Part shown: in pieces, positions 11,350 to 22,967 of the stretch | Layout: each line of letters begins with the position of its first letter | Position numbering within the stretch: position 1 is the stretch's first letter | NCBI RefSeq assembly: GCF_937616625.2 | Contig: NC_065571.1 | Coordinates: 47,787,651 to 47,851,650 of the forward strand | Direction of reading: 5' to 3' | Source of the DNA: Mercurialis annua | Lineage: Eukaryota > Streptophyta > Magnoliopsida > Malpighiales > Euphorbiaceae | Length of the DNA: 64,000 nt | Made by a program: the position numbers and the translations under genes | The notes under the pieces: generated by a model | What the model was told of the DNA's origin: nothing | Databases searched by the model: none | What the model saw: the letters and a program-made list of their open reading frames with translations, nothing else

Positions 11350-11786
11350 TGTTAGGATTATTTCTAAAATTCTAATTAGTTTAGGACTTTAATTTATCCT
11401 AATATGTGTTTGATATTTATTATATCTATTATTGGTCTGTGTAGGAAAAAGAAAATTTAAATCCTTTTTGGATTTGAACTCCTTATTCCTTTCACCTATT
11501 TAGAACTTGATAAATAGACAAGGTATGGCTTGTAGAATTTAAGAGTGTGGCAGATTAGTACGACCCAAGCATTATTTGGGTTTATTGTTGGTTTGGGCAT
11601 TAGAAAAATATCTACCGCTCTTTTGTATTCTTCATCTATTAATGAATAAAACTCTTTCCTTCTCCCGTGGAGTTGTCATTGACGAACCACGTAAATCTTT
11701 TGTTTGTTTTTAGTTCGTTTTTTTATTTTACCATAAGCTTAATTTTCTAATTAAGTTTCTGCTACTCCGTTGCGACTAATCTCACA
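11350..11786 (+). repeat. 3' LTR of the copia element
   Basis: Copy of the 5' LTR starting TGTTAGGATT and ending CTCACA. Several substitutions and small indels versus the 5' LTR point to an insertion that is not recent. Confidence 0.88.
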
Positions 11787-12488
11787 ATATTATCTTACAT
11801 GTTCATAACCAGATGAATAGGCGGCAACTGGTAGTCGAGAGGTAGTGGTGTAAGATGGGTAGATGATGATGGAAATGTAAAAAAAAAATTGTTTTAAAAT
11901 TTATGTGCAGAGTTAAAGGGTGTAAATATTATTTTTTTCATGTCATGTGGCTTGTTAAGGTGAAGGAGAGAAAAAGAATTTAGGGATTCAAATGTCCATT
12001 TATATAAATATAGGCCGGAATGTAAAGAGTGACTCCCCTATGTAAGACGAGTGAGTTCCCTTTGTAAGATTTTCATAAGTACAATGACCATTTTGTAGCG
12101 TCTTTTAGTTCGGTGACTATTTTTATAAATATGAAAAATAGAATGACCTCCAGAGTCAACAAATATATGCCGTTTAAATATTCTCGTTTTAAAGCATAAA
12201 AATAGTGGGAATATTAATACTGTGTTATAAATTTAATAATAATATAGGTAATACTTATGAATTAAACTAATTAATAATTAATAAATATTTAAAATAAATC
12301 AATAATAAAGCAAATATTTGAGAGGAATTACTTTTTTATGAGTATTTTTCACTTATAAAATTTACATGAATTGAAATCTATTTATGGTTATTTTACACAC
12401 CATATAATTAATGCATTTACATGCATGTTAAAAATGGAGGATTGTAATTTGTCACTTGAATTAGATAGATAATTAATTTGTCATCCTT

Positions 12489-12537
12489 CGATGGATGTCT
12501 GTTAAATGTGTGCAATTTGTTTAACGGACATCCATCG
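12489..12537. repeat. Compact hairpin: 18-bp stem, 13-base loop
   Basis: CGATGGATGTCTGTTAAA (12489-12506) is the reverse complement of TTTAACGGACATCCATCG (12520-12537) except for one pair. No poly-T tract or coding context explains it. It may be the core of a small inverted-repeat element. Confidence 0.75.
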
Positions 12538-12539
12538 AC

Positions 12540-13440
12540 TAGTCTATAAATACGAAAAATAAAAAGGTATGAGTTATAAAGAGCTAATTTGAAGCTGAAG
12601 GGCCTTTTAAACAAACAAAAAAGTATATTTTAAAAGTTTTACTATGAATTAATCCTTTTAATTCTACAATCTTTACCTTGTAGGATGTCAATCTCGTCAA
12701 GTAGACCCTATCATTGTATTCATGTTAGTTCGAAATAACATAGCTCATCGAAGTATATTATATTTAGAAATGTTTTATCTCGTCGAACAAAATACGTTAA
12801 ATTTTTAGCCAATCTTTTTTCAGGATTCCATAGTTTTTCTTTCTGCCATATGTTAAGATAGGATGTTAAAGTTTAATTGTTATTTTTCTTAGTTCTTTTT
12901 TAGTTCTTTTTTCTCCATAAATTAGGATTGTTTATAAATAAATAATTGGCTAAACTCCTCAAAACATATAGAAAGATAAATAATAAAATGAAAAACAAAA
13001 CATCTATAAAATTAACTCTAACTTATGGAATAGATGTACCAACCAAGGAAATCAGCCTATCTCCCGAAAAGAAAGAACCAAAACATTCTTAATATTAATC
13101 TAACTTATGGAATCGATTCATATTTACTCAAAAGAAAATATAAAAGGAAATGAGGGGAAAAAACAGTTTTGGTTTTTATTATAAAATACGGTTCTCTCAA
13201 TTTAGTTTTTTCTTCAATATATAGAAAATGACAAAGATTAAAATATAGATACAAATTTTTTTTAGGTGTATTATACAAGAAGTCTTTCTAATTATAAATT
13301 CAAACTCCAAGCATTAATTAAAAAGTAAAAATATTTCTATTTGTAATGTTTCTTTCTAATATTTAATCATTTTCTCAAAACTTATATTGTATGATTCAGC
13401 TATTTCTTATAACTGGTGTCTGTTAGCTGTTGCTGATAGC
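12540..13440. other. Intergenic, no gene seen
   Basis: AT-rich. The motif CTAACTTATGGAAT recurs at about 13018 and 13101 as a weak direct repeat. The stretch TAGCTGATAGC is iterated at 13420-13460. Confidence 0.35.
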
Positions 13441-13462
13441 TAATAGCTGATAGCTGATAGAT

Positions 13463-13999
13463 CATAAGTGTTTGGTGAGATTTAATTGGTTGTAGCTGTT
13501 TATATATAAAATGACCGTACATAACATATCTTTTGTTTTTATTTATTAAATTATAAATAGATTATATCATATATTATTTAACAAAAATATTAATAATTTT
13601 TTTATAAGAAGAAATATTTAGTTTAAACTTATTTAGATATTTTTTTGATAATTTAGAATAAATTTTTCAAAAACTTTTTAAATTGTAGTTGTTTTAATAT
13701 AAATAAAATAATTTTATATAATTTATAAATGATTAGAGTATTTAAAAATAATTTAAATAATTTTATATATTAAAAAAACAATATATTCTAATAGGGATAA
13801 TTTTATCTAAATAATTAAAAATATTGAAACAACTATCAGCTGTTGGTAAAAAGTTCGAAAATTTAGTTTTTCAAACAGCAGCTGTTGGGGTTTAAAAAAC
13901 TCCAAAACACTCTAAAAAAAATTCTTACCAAACACTTTGGTGGAATTTTTTAAAAAGCAAAAGCTAAAAATTCTAATAAAAAACTGAACCAAACACCTC
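13463..13999. mobile_element. hAT-like MITE
   Basis: The ends are inverted around AAGTGTTTGGT (left, about 13468) and ACCAAACACCT (right, about 13988), a terminal pattern frequent in plant hAT-type MITEs. AGCAGCTGTTGG inside resembles the left-hand GTTGTAGCTG region in inverted orientation. No coding content. I could not find an exact 8-bp target duplication. Confidence 0.42.
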
Positions 14000-14328
14000 T
14001 ATTGTATTAGTTCATTTTCAACTAATTACGTTTTAAGTATTCGCATTACAATCATATAACTACTATAAGATCAGCTCAGTAATAAAGCAAATTTGACGAT
14101 AAAAATTCTAAGGGTACAAATGGTGTAAGAGCTTTGTTCCAGGTTGTTTTATACTGTCAATATTTCATTTTTTGGAATTGTATTACAGTATTCTATTTCA
14201 TATTTAGTAGATCAAGTGGGTAAATTTATTACTTCTTTGCTTTATCTCTGTTAATCATTATAGTAAAAAATAACCTACTTTAAGAGAATTTCTGAAGAAC
14301 TTAAAAAATTTGATAGACTTTTATCATA

Positions 14329-15154
14329 CTAGTGTCGCTTTACGTGTTTCACACGTGGCGCGTGTGTAACTCGTCAAATAATGATAATTATATTATTATG
14401 GATTAAGATAATTATATTTTTATTTTATTAATAATTATTTCTATAATTAAAAATTAAATTTAAGTAAAAAATATCAAATTTTTAAGTGAAAGATAATTAA
14501 ATTAGTAATAACTATGTATTTAATAATTTTAATATGGTATTATAAGTAGTTTATTTTAATTAGTATTTTAAAACATTTTTTTGTGTTTAAACAGATCATT
14601 CTCATATATTAAGTTTTTAGTTAATAATTATATATTATAAAGTATAATTTTTTTTTGAAAGGAAGTCTAATCTAATTTGTGTTTGGTATTGTTCATTGTC
14701 AAGTTACAAATTTAAAGAATTAAATAATTATATATTTTAATTATAAATTCAAAACACTAATTGTGGTTGATGTTGAAGCCGGTAATTATAATTAGCTCTG
14801 TAGTATTATTAAAGTAATATTCTTAGAGCATGGCATCTTTTATTCTATTTTTTAAATAGCATTCCCACGTCTAAAAATTAAGGCATGATTAAATATGTAA
14901 ATTACATGAGAATACTATTCTAAATAGGATTGTATACTATATCAAATAGATAAATTATAACAATAATTCAATTATAATCAGGACTCTAGTTATACTAAAT
15001 CTAATTAGGACTCTAATTATAATTTATCTTTGGTAATAAATTAAATAGATAATTATTCAATGACCATAAAACCTTTATTTAGTAATAAATTATAAAGGAT
15101 TATTCGGTAAATTTGCCTGTCCCCCCCCATCCGTGCTTTTATATATAGTATAGA
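14329..15154 (-). mobile_element. Non-autonomous Helitron, copy 1
   Basis: Read on the minus strand it starts TCTATACTATATATAAAAGC followed by ACGGATGGGGGGGGACAGGC and ends with a hairpin (ACGTGTGAAACACGT) a few bases before the terminal CTAG. The preceding base is A and the following base T, the A/T insertion rule of Helitrons, and there is no target duplication. The 826-bp interior is AT-rich with no Rep/helicase. Both ends match the element at 39822-40592. Confidence 0.8.
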
Positions 15155-16722
15155 TAAATTTAATATAAAAAATTGGTATCACTATATAAATAGATATTGT
15201 ATTATTGTATATTTAATTTTAATTTTTAAAATAAATGTTTACTTTTTTGATATAAAATAATATTTTTTTAACATCAAAAATAAAATAAATTAATATTACA
15301 GTATATTTTAATTTTATATAATATCTATATAAAAATAAAATTATAAAATTGTAATTTAAGATTGATTAATTCTAAATTTATATTTTGTATATAAAGAATT
15401 TTATTTTGTAAAAATATATTTTTCATATTAAAAAGTACTTACATTATTTTCTGTTGATGACAACACTGAATTCGATATGGATCATACTTTTATTTATTTA
15501 TTTTATTTCACTGAGTTTTGATTTAGAATAAAAAAAAAGTCATTCATTTTGAGCACTGTGCCATGCCTTGGTATTGGATGTGGCTAGGTTGACATTAACA
15601 AACTAAAACAACATGGTTTTGGACTTTTAAGAAAATGACAACATAATACAATTAAAAATTAATGCTCCCACCAAGAGCTAGAATTTAACAAAAATTTCAT
15701 GTTTTTATACTAATATATTGCTTTGGCATTTCTCAACAAAATATTTTCAATGAAATAACCATGATAGAGTGGTATTTTATTAAGAGTTTCACAAGTTATA
15801 CAAAACAACAATGACTTTTAATAAAAGAAATATCAATCATCTAAATCATTAGTTTTGATTATTTTAAATATATTTAAATGTTTATGTATGCGTGTATATA
15901 TATAGTTATTAAACTTTAACTTATTTTATAAGTAATTTTTTATATAATTTATTTTTACAATCACTTTGATCTTACACCCAATTAATCGATTCATCATTTT
16001 AAAATCATGTTTAGTGAGTATTCTTGAAAATTAAATTGGACTATAATAAAATAATGTCAAAAATATCATACTACTTCGATAAGGAAAATATGATAATATT
16101 ATAATGGTAAAATAATCACCATTTTAATATTTTTAAATATAATTATTAGGTTGTATGTTTAACTGCAACCTAATATTGTTGATATAATATTCAAACATGA
16201 GAGTATTTGGATTCAAACATCTAAAATTTCATTGTAATATATGTAGATTGGATCATGATTCTCTTAGGTTCACTTGAACATGAGAGATCATGTTCGATAA
16301 ATCTATATCATTCATTTAAATGAAAGATGTATATTGATTAAAATTAATGTATAGATTCTTTTAATTTTTTTTTATTTACAATAAATGTACATTTACTTAA
16401 TATGATTTCTCATGTTCAAGTGAATTTAAAAGGATTCGTATGCATGTATAACAATTTTTCAAATTAGTAATGCTATACAAAAAAAAAAGTTAAACCAATC
16501 CAAAGGCTCTCGTGGTACTATATTATTTTTGTCCAGAAAGTCTCTGTACTATATTTTTATTCTTCGAATCCTTTTACTTATCTTATTTTTTGTTTTTAGA
16601 CTCTTTATTAGCTTTTTAATTTTTAATTCTTTTCAGCAACACAAAAGAATATAAAACTTAAAACTCAGCTAAATAGAGAAATTAAAAGAACAAAATATAA
16701 CACATACGGCAATATTGTGCCT
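15155..16722. other. AT-rich intergenic DNA with one inverted repeat
   Basis: No gene. An inverted repeat at about 16255-16436 pairs TTCACTTGAACATGAGAGAT with ATTTCTCATGTTCAAGTGAA, about 180 bp apart from end to end, probably a small MITE. Confidence 0.45.
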
Positions 16723-16737
16723 AAAAAGGGACCATAG
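16723..16737. repeat. Target-site duplication, left of the LINE
   Basis: AAAAAGGGACCATAG, identical to 22330-22344. Confidence 0.9.
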
Positions 16738-16802
16738 CTGCTCTGCAGGAATAGTTTTTTTCAGTTCTAAATAGATTTAGACTGAGAGTGTTTTTTATCA
16801 AT

Positions 16803-18176
16803 ATGGAGTTATCCCTGTTGTGTGAGTCCTTATCGTTATCTGATGATGATGATATTGTTGAGTGTGAGTTAGGCGAGGAAGCACGAGAAGTGGGAGAAAG
16901 AAAAACCGCACACTCTTTATTTGGTAAAATTATGTCAACAAAAAAAGTGAACAGAGAGGGTTTCATCTCGGCGGTTGGCTATATGTGGAAGACGAAGAGC
17001 ACTCTAGCGGTGGATGTTAATACTTTTGTGTTCCATTTTGGATCTGCAGAAGATAAACAGAGGAATTTTTATGGAGGACCATGGAAGTATCTGGAAAATA
17101 TCTTTGTGTTAGAGAATCCTAAGGGAATAGGTGATCATAGAGATGTAAAGTTTGATTCTGTCTTATTCTGGATTCAAATTCATAATCTACCTCTTATGTG
17201 TTTGAATAAAGAGGCAGGAAAGTCGCTTGGAAATCAGATTGGTGATATAGAAGAAGTAGACTCGGGTGCATCAAGATATTGTTTGGGAAGATACATTCAT
17301 GTTAGAGTCCGAGCTAATATCACTAAACCTTTAAAAAGAGGTTTGAAAGTTAAAGTGGAAAAGAATGGTACGGTGGTCAATGCTTTGCTCCGGTACGAAA
17401 AACTACCAGAATTATGTTTAAAATGTGGAACTCTTGGTCATTCATTGATAGAATGTCTGAGTCAATGGGATGGCGAGACTACTAATTTTAAATATAATGA
17501 TTATATAAGAGCTAGTTTTAATCCGAAAATGGGAGGAAGAATGAAGAGGAATGGAGGAGATGAAAAAGATGGAGGATCTGGAAAGGTTGATGAGGCTAAA
17601 CAGAGGAATCCGCCATTGAAGCATTAGCAGGAAGTTGAAGGTGGAGATAAGGAAGGTTCCGAAGTTACAGGAGGCAATCATGCAAAAACAGATACGTCTG
17701 AGGTAATTAAGGGGACTGTTAGGGGAAAGGAAAATGTTAACTCATTTTTAAATTCAAATAAAAATGGGAAGAATATAACTGTTGCAGATTTGGTGGAGAT
17801 TCAAGTTTGTAGTGATTTTATTAATAAAGAGTGTGAAGGTGTGGCACGTTTTAAACAAAAGTATAAAAGCAAAGATGGGCTAACTAATGGGCCTAATGTG
17901 GTTAAAGAGAAAGGATCAATTAGGCCCATTGGGAAAGCTAATTTGTTCAAGAAGAATCAGAAAAAAGGAGGAGTAAGAAACTTTCCTTTGACTGAGATTA
18001 CAAACCATCGAAGAGAGGAAGGGGAGAGAAAGGAGAATGCAGAAATTATTAAAGCAGAAGGGCTTTTGGATGGGATATCGGCAGAGTTATCTTCTAAGGG
18101 AGACTACGAAGCTGGTATGGAAACAAATGATTGCACATCGGCGGAACCTGTCCAGCAGGTTCGCCATGCACAATGA
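16803..18176 (+). pseudogene. LINE ORF1 (gag-like, DUF4283 and zinc knuckle), one in-frame stop
   Basis: The frame from ATG 16803 runs to TGA 18174-18176, 458 codons, broken only by TAG at 17625-17627. The N-terminal half shows the DUF4283 fold signature (FHFGSAEDKQRNFYGGPWKY, then SVLFWIQIHNLPLMCL) and RYIHVRVRANITKPLKRGL. A CCHC knuckle, C-x2-C-x4-H-x4-C (CLKCGTLGHSLIEC), lies at about 17415-17457. The tail is Lys/Glu-rich, as in other plant LINE ORF1s. ORF1 proteins bind the element RNA. The single stop would yield a 274-aa product that keeps the DUF4283 and knuckle. Confidence 0.88.
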
Positions 18177-21100
18177 GTACTCTGTGTTGGAATGTCCAAG
18201 GTATGGGCTCACCAAGGACATTCAAGTACTTAAGTGACATTGTTCACAAGTTTAAGCCCGAATTGGTTTTTTTGATGGAGACAAGAACGAGTATTGTGAA
18301 GTTAGAAGCTCTGAGTAAAAAGTTGCATATGGAAGGTTGTTTTGGGGTTGGATGCGAAGGAAAGAGTGAAGGTCTAGGGTTGCTTTGGACAGTGAAAGAA
18401 GATATTTCTGTCTTAAGTTACTCTAAACACTATATTGATTGTATAGTGCAGAAGAAGAATCAATTAATTTGGAGGTTTACCGGTTTCTATGGTAACCCTA
18501 ATCATTTAAAAAGGGTTCACTCGTGGACTCTATTATCTAGACTAAGCAGTCTATTTAATGGACCGTGGTTATGCAGTGGTGATTTTAATGAGGTGTTGGA
18601 TCATTCCGAAAAGCTAGGGGGTGCAAAGAAGCCTGATTTTCTCATTCAAAACTTCAGAAATGCTTTGGAGGTTTGTGATCTTTTTGATGCAGGGGGTGTG
18701 GACAGTGGGTTTACTTGGTGGGGTAATAGAGGTGCTGAAGTGGTGAAAGAAAGACTTGATAGATTCACTATCAACTTGGGTTGGAAAGGTTTATTTCCTG
18801 ATTGCTCAGTGGAGCATTTAGAGATGTGGGGGTCAAACCATAGACCAATTTTAATGCATAATACAAAGCTAAGGGGCAAGGCGAATCAAAGGAGAAGGAG
18901 GAACGTAAGATTTTTTTTTGAAGAAACCTGGACTACAAAACAAGAGTTCAGGGAAAGGGTTAATGATTCGTGGTCTTCTTATTCTGGAAACCAAAATTTC
19001 AGTACGATGGTTAGAAAGCTGAAGAGGTGTGCAAATGATTTTCATAGCTGGGGTAAAGAGGCTATTGAGGATCTGCAGAAACAGATAAAGGAGAAGAAGA
19101 GTGAGTTAATATCTTTGTTGAATTCCCCCAATCTGGAATTCCAATAGATAAAATTAGAGAAGTGGAATTGATTCTTGATGATTTGTTGTGGAAAGAAGAA
19201 ATCAAATGGAAGTAGCGATCCAGGGCGGATTGGCTTGCTCATGGTGATAAAAATACAAGTTTTTTTTCATAGGAAAGCTTCACAAAGGAGGGCTAGAAAC
19301 AAGATAGAAGGTTTGGATGACTCTACAGGGGTGAGAAAGGAGGATCCAGAAGAGATCATTCAAATTATGCAAGCTTATTTCAAAAACCTGTTTGATTCAA
19401 GTTTGCCTGGAGAGGAGGATATCGAAAGGGTGACTAAAAGGGTGAAGACCATTGTTACGCCTGAGATGAATGAGATGCTATGCAGGCCATTTAGGGCCGA
19501 GGAGGTCATACAGGCTCTGAAGGATATGGGACCAACTAAAGCTTCGGGACTAGATGGATTTCCAGCTATCTTATATCAAAAATACTGGGATATTATTGGA
19601 GCTGATATAACCCAGGTATGCCTTAGAGCTTTAAATAATAATTCTGATTTGAGCTGTGTGAATAAGACTATTGTTGCACTTATTCCTAAGGTTAAAAAAG
19701 CTGGTAAAACATCTGATTTTAGACCTATTAGTCTATGCAATGTGATTTATAAGATAGTGGCTAAGACTATGCCGAATAGGTTTAGAAAAACTCTTTGTTG
19801 TGTGATTGATGAGGCACAATCAGCTTTTGTTCCGGGTAGGCAAATTGTGGATAGTGCTTTAATAGGTTTCGAGTGTGTTCATGTGATAAAAAATTCAAAA
19901 AAAAAAAGTTGAATAGCCCTATTGCACTAAAACTGGATATGTCTAAGGCCTATGATAGGGTTGAATGGTGTTTTATTGAAGAAATGTTAGTTAAAATGGG
20001 TTGTTGTAGAACATGGGTGGAGAAGGTGATGATGTGTATTAACTCTGTTAAGTTTTTTTTTCTTATAGATGGTTCTGTGGAAGGAAATGTTATTCCGAGA
20101 AGGGGTCTTAGGCAGGGCGATACCTTGACCCTTTATTTATTCTTAGTTTGTGCGCAAGGTCTTTCGAGCCTAATTAATAATGCAATTGAGGAGAAAAAGT
20201 TTCAAGGGTTACAGTTGGGGGAGAATATACACGTTTCCCATCTTTTTTTTTGCTGATGATAGTCTTCTGTTTCTGAGAGCTAATGTTAAGGAGTGCCGTT
20301 ATCTTAAGCAATTGTTGCAGGATTATGGCAGAGCCTCCGGACAAATAATAAATTTTGAAAAATCTGCATTGTGTTTTGGGAGAGGAGCAGGATATATATT
20401 AAGACACAAATCCAAAATATTTTGCAGGTTCCTGTGGTTAGATGTCATGAGAGGTACTTAGGTCTTCCTTCTGCCATAGGGAAAAAGAAAAAAGAGAGTT
20501 TCAATTCTATAAAAGAGAGAATATGGAATAAATTGCAAGCTTGGAAAGGGAATCTTTTTTTTAGCGGAGGTAAGGAAGTCTTGATAAAAGCCGTTGTTCA
20601 ATCCATACCTACTTATTGTATGAATGTTTTTAAAATCTCTAAGGGATTAATTTTGGAGATTGAAAGATTGTGTAATAAATTTTGGTGGGGTAGTTCTGAT
20701 GGGCAAAAGAAGGTTCACTGGTCTAGTTGGCAAGCTTTATGTAAAGCCAAGTGCAAGGGGGGCTTAGGGTTTAAAGATTTGGAGAGTTTTAACATGAGTT
20801 TGCTTGCTAAGCAAGGATGGAAAATCGTTTCCTGCCCTAACAATCTGCTGTCCAGAATTTTTAAGTGCAGATATTTTAAAAATGAGAGGTTTATTGAGGC
20901 TAAGGAGTCTAGATCTTCGTCGTATATGTGGAAGAGCATTTTATGGGCTAGGAGAATTCTGGAGGAAGGTTTACGGTGGAGAATAGGAGATGGTGAGGAG
21001 GTAAGATTTTACTCTGATAGGTGGCTGCCTCGTGAATCTACTTTTAAAATTCATAGTAAACCTTTATTGGGGGTTGAGCTGAAAGTGAAGGACTTGATTA

Positions 21101-22305
21101 TGGCTGATGGTAAATGGAACAAAAATCTTATTATGTCTGCTTTCGAGTTAGAGGATGCGAATGTCATTTTAGGGATTCATTTACCTATTTCTAATCAAAG
21201 TGACAAATTGCGTTGGCATTATGATAAGAAAGGAACTTACAATGTTAGAAGTGGGTATATGTTAGCTGTTGATTTGAAAGAAGATATAGCTAGTTCCTCT
21301 ATGTCTGATGGTTTGTTAATGTGGTGGAAAGGGTTGTGGAAGCTGAAAATACCGGTGAAGGTGAAAATATTCATATGGCAAGTGTATTTTGATTTGATAC
21401 CTACTAGAACTTGTCTTATGAAAAGAGGTATGAAAATTGATGTTGTGTGTCCTTGTTGTGATAAAAAGCCTGAAACTGTGATTCATTCTTTGTGGTCCTG
21501 TCATAACGCGAAGGAGGTTTGGAAGGGTTGGGATCCTGCCGAAGGGTTGAGGGTTGATGATCATTGGAGAAGCAAAGATTTTTTACTTTACTGCTTCAAT
21601 AATCTTAGTAGAGCTGATTTTGGGTTGTTCTGTGTTATTGCTTGGTCTGTATGGACAAACAGGAATAAACTCTTGTTCAATCAAAATATATTCCCTAGAG
21701 ATAAAGTGGTGAACTGTGCTATTCAACTAGCTGAAGATTTTGCTAATGTCTCGAAGGAGTTGGTGGGCAGAAGAGCTGAGACGGGGTGTATTTCAACAGA
21801 TGCAAATGGGCGTTGGACTCCACCTAGAAGGGGAACTTATTGTGTGCAGGTCGACGCTGGTTTTGATAAACAGGGTAACAAATTTGCTACTGGGGCTGTC
21901 ATTCGTGATTGGGAAGGAAAAGTGATGGTAGCAGGTTGCAGAAGGTACGAATGGTTAGCTGAAATTGAGGTGGGGGAAGCTATCGCAATTAGAAAAGGTA
22001 TTACAATGACAATGGAAGATAATTTAACTCCTTTTAGAGTCAACTCAGATTCGAAAGTTGTAGTGAATTCTTTCAACATCAAAGAAGAGCTTTGTAATGA
22101 TATTGGTTTGATAGCTTTGGATTGTGATGCTATTCTTGAAAATGTCAGTTGTTTGGGTTTCTTTCACATTAACAGGAAACTTAATCAAGTTGCTCATTAT
22201 AGGAAGGCTTTTAGTCATAGTAGTGATGTTTGTACTTGGAGGGATACTGTCCCTCAAAATATTCAACAATATGTACTGGCTGATCAATCAGCTCTAAATT
22301 TTTAA
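18173..22305 (+). pseudogene. LINE ORF2 (endonuclease, reverse transcriptase, RNase H), frameshifted
   Basis: ORF2 starts at ATG 18173, overlapping the ORF1 stop. Endonuclease motifs: CWNVQGMGS, FLMETR, GDFNEVL, ERLDR and SNHRPI (to about 18850). Reverse-transcriptase motifs: GLDGFPAILYQKYW, FRPISLCNVIYKIVAK, QSAFVPGRQIVDS, LDMSKAYDRVEW, RRGLRQGD and the catalytic FADD at about 20251-20262. zf-RVT: WKLKIPVKVKIFIW...CPCC (about 21335-21470). C-terminal RNase H: QVDAGFD...GAVIRDWEG...EVGEAIAI...VNSDSKVVV (about 21845-22070). Breaks: loss of frame at about 19140-19160, TAG at 19213, a T-run at 19260-19267, an A-run at 19897-19907, a T-run at 20243-20251, and a shift near 20390-20400. It is not translatable as read. 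Confidence 0.9.
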
Positions 22306-22329
22306 TGAGATTGTTCCATTTCAATAAAA

Positions 22330-22344
22330 AAAAAGGGACCATAG
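22330..22344. repeat. Target-site duplication, right of the LINE
   Basis: AAAAAGGGACCATAG; its A's merge with the LINE tail. Confidence 0.9.
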
Positions 22345-22687
22345 AAATCCTTGATATATACGGCATCATTTTTCAGTTGCATCCAATCATTAAAGAACCG
22401 AGCTAAATATTTTGACCATTTTCTCTCCAAGCATGAGTCACAATCGGTATTGACATACCATTTTCCTAAATAAGTTCTGACTAATCATAATCAATGAATT
22501 TAATGTTAAAGCTACAATTTTATTAACTTAACAAAAAAATCAAATAACAATTAAAAGAATAAAAGAATAAACAAACTTGTAGGGAAAAAAAGTTACTCAT
22601 GAGTCATGACATTAACATAAAAAAGTTGTACTCTTGAAGATTTTATCCGGTGGAATAAAATGAACGGTGGCCACTCTAATTATTAAT

Positions 22688-22967
22688 TACTCCTTCCATT
22701 TTAAATTGACAGTCTAAAATAAATATAATTTAAAAATTCAAATTTATCTAAATAAAATGAGTTAATTATTCATAAAAAAAGTTAATTTAGAAAAGAATGC
22801 CACATTATCCTTGTCTATTATAGTAGTAATTTTGTTTTCTAATATCTTTTGTGTTATTTTTAATCCATTCAGGCATTACTATAATAAGGTATATATGACC
22901 ATTAAATCTTTTAACAATAAATTACCGTTTATAATTTAAAAAATATAAATATGAGAAGGTGGGAGTA
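22688..22967. mobile_element. Stowaway-like MITE
   Basis: The left end TACTCCTTCCATTTTAAATT and the right end GAAGGTGGGAGTA form the standard Stowaway terminal pattern with TA at both edges. Length is 280 bp, with no coding content. Confidence 0.68.

Larger units (their letters stand above)
9370..11786 (+). mobile_element. Deleted Ty1/copia (Tnt1-type) LTR retrotransposon
   Basis: It has two LTRs of about 435 bases (9370-9803 and 11350-11786), beginning TGTTAG and ending CTCACA, which differ at scattered sites. A primer-binding site, TGGTATCAGAGC (9809-9820, complementary to initiator tRNA-Met), follows the 5' LTR, and a purine tract, AAGGGAGAAA, precedes the 3' LTR. The interior encodes gag, a zinc knuckle, a protease start and a pre-integrase trace. 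Integrase, reverse transcriptase and RNase H are absent, so the element is 2.4 kb instead of about 5 kb. The flanking bases (TTCAT left, ATATT right) do not form a clean 5-bp duplication. Confidence 0.9.
9011..12151. mobile_element. Long-inverted-repeat element split by a copia retrotransposon
   Basis: Left arm (9011 to about 9216) and right arm (about 11893-12151) are imperfect reverse complements. For example CGGCCTATTTTTG and AGTCATTC near 9012-9135 pair with AAATATAGGCCGG and GAATGACC near 12005-12150; TTTCAACATTGCACATAATT pairs with the stretch near 11895-11925. A copia element (9370-11786) lies almost exactly between the arms, so the host element was an inverted-repeat transposon of about 720 bases before the insertion. 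I find no clean target duplication outside the arms. Confidence 0.6.
16738..22329 (+). mobile_element. Full-length L1-type LINE with 15-bp target duplications
   Basis: A 5.6-kb non-LTR retrotransposon bounded by perfect 15-bp duplications, with the 3' end TTTCAATAAAAA running into a 9-A tail. It has the plant L1 layout: ORF1 (DUF4283 plus CCHC knuckle), then ORF2 with apurinic endonuclease, reverse transcriptase, zf-RVT and an RNase H domain. ORF1 and ORF2 overlap by ATGA at 18173-18176. ORF1 has one stop codon and ORF2 several frameshifts, most of them at mononucleotide runs. The exact duplications and intact 5' end suggest a fairly recent insertion. Confidence 0.93.

Noticed and set aside
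16723..22344. LINE as a domesticated, expressed host gene
   Set aside because: Target duplications, A tail and disrupted frames show a plain insertion.
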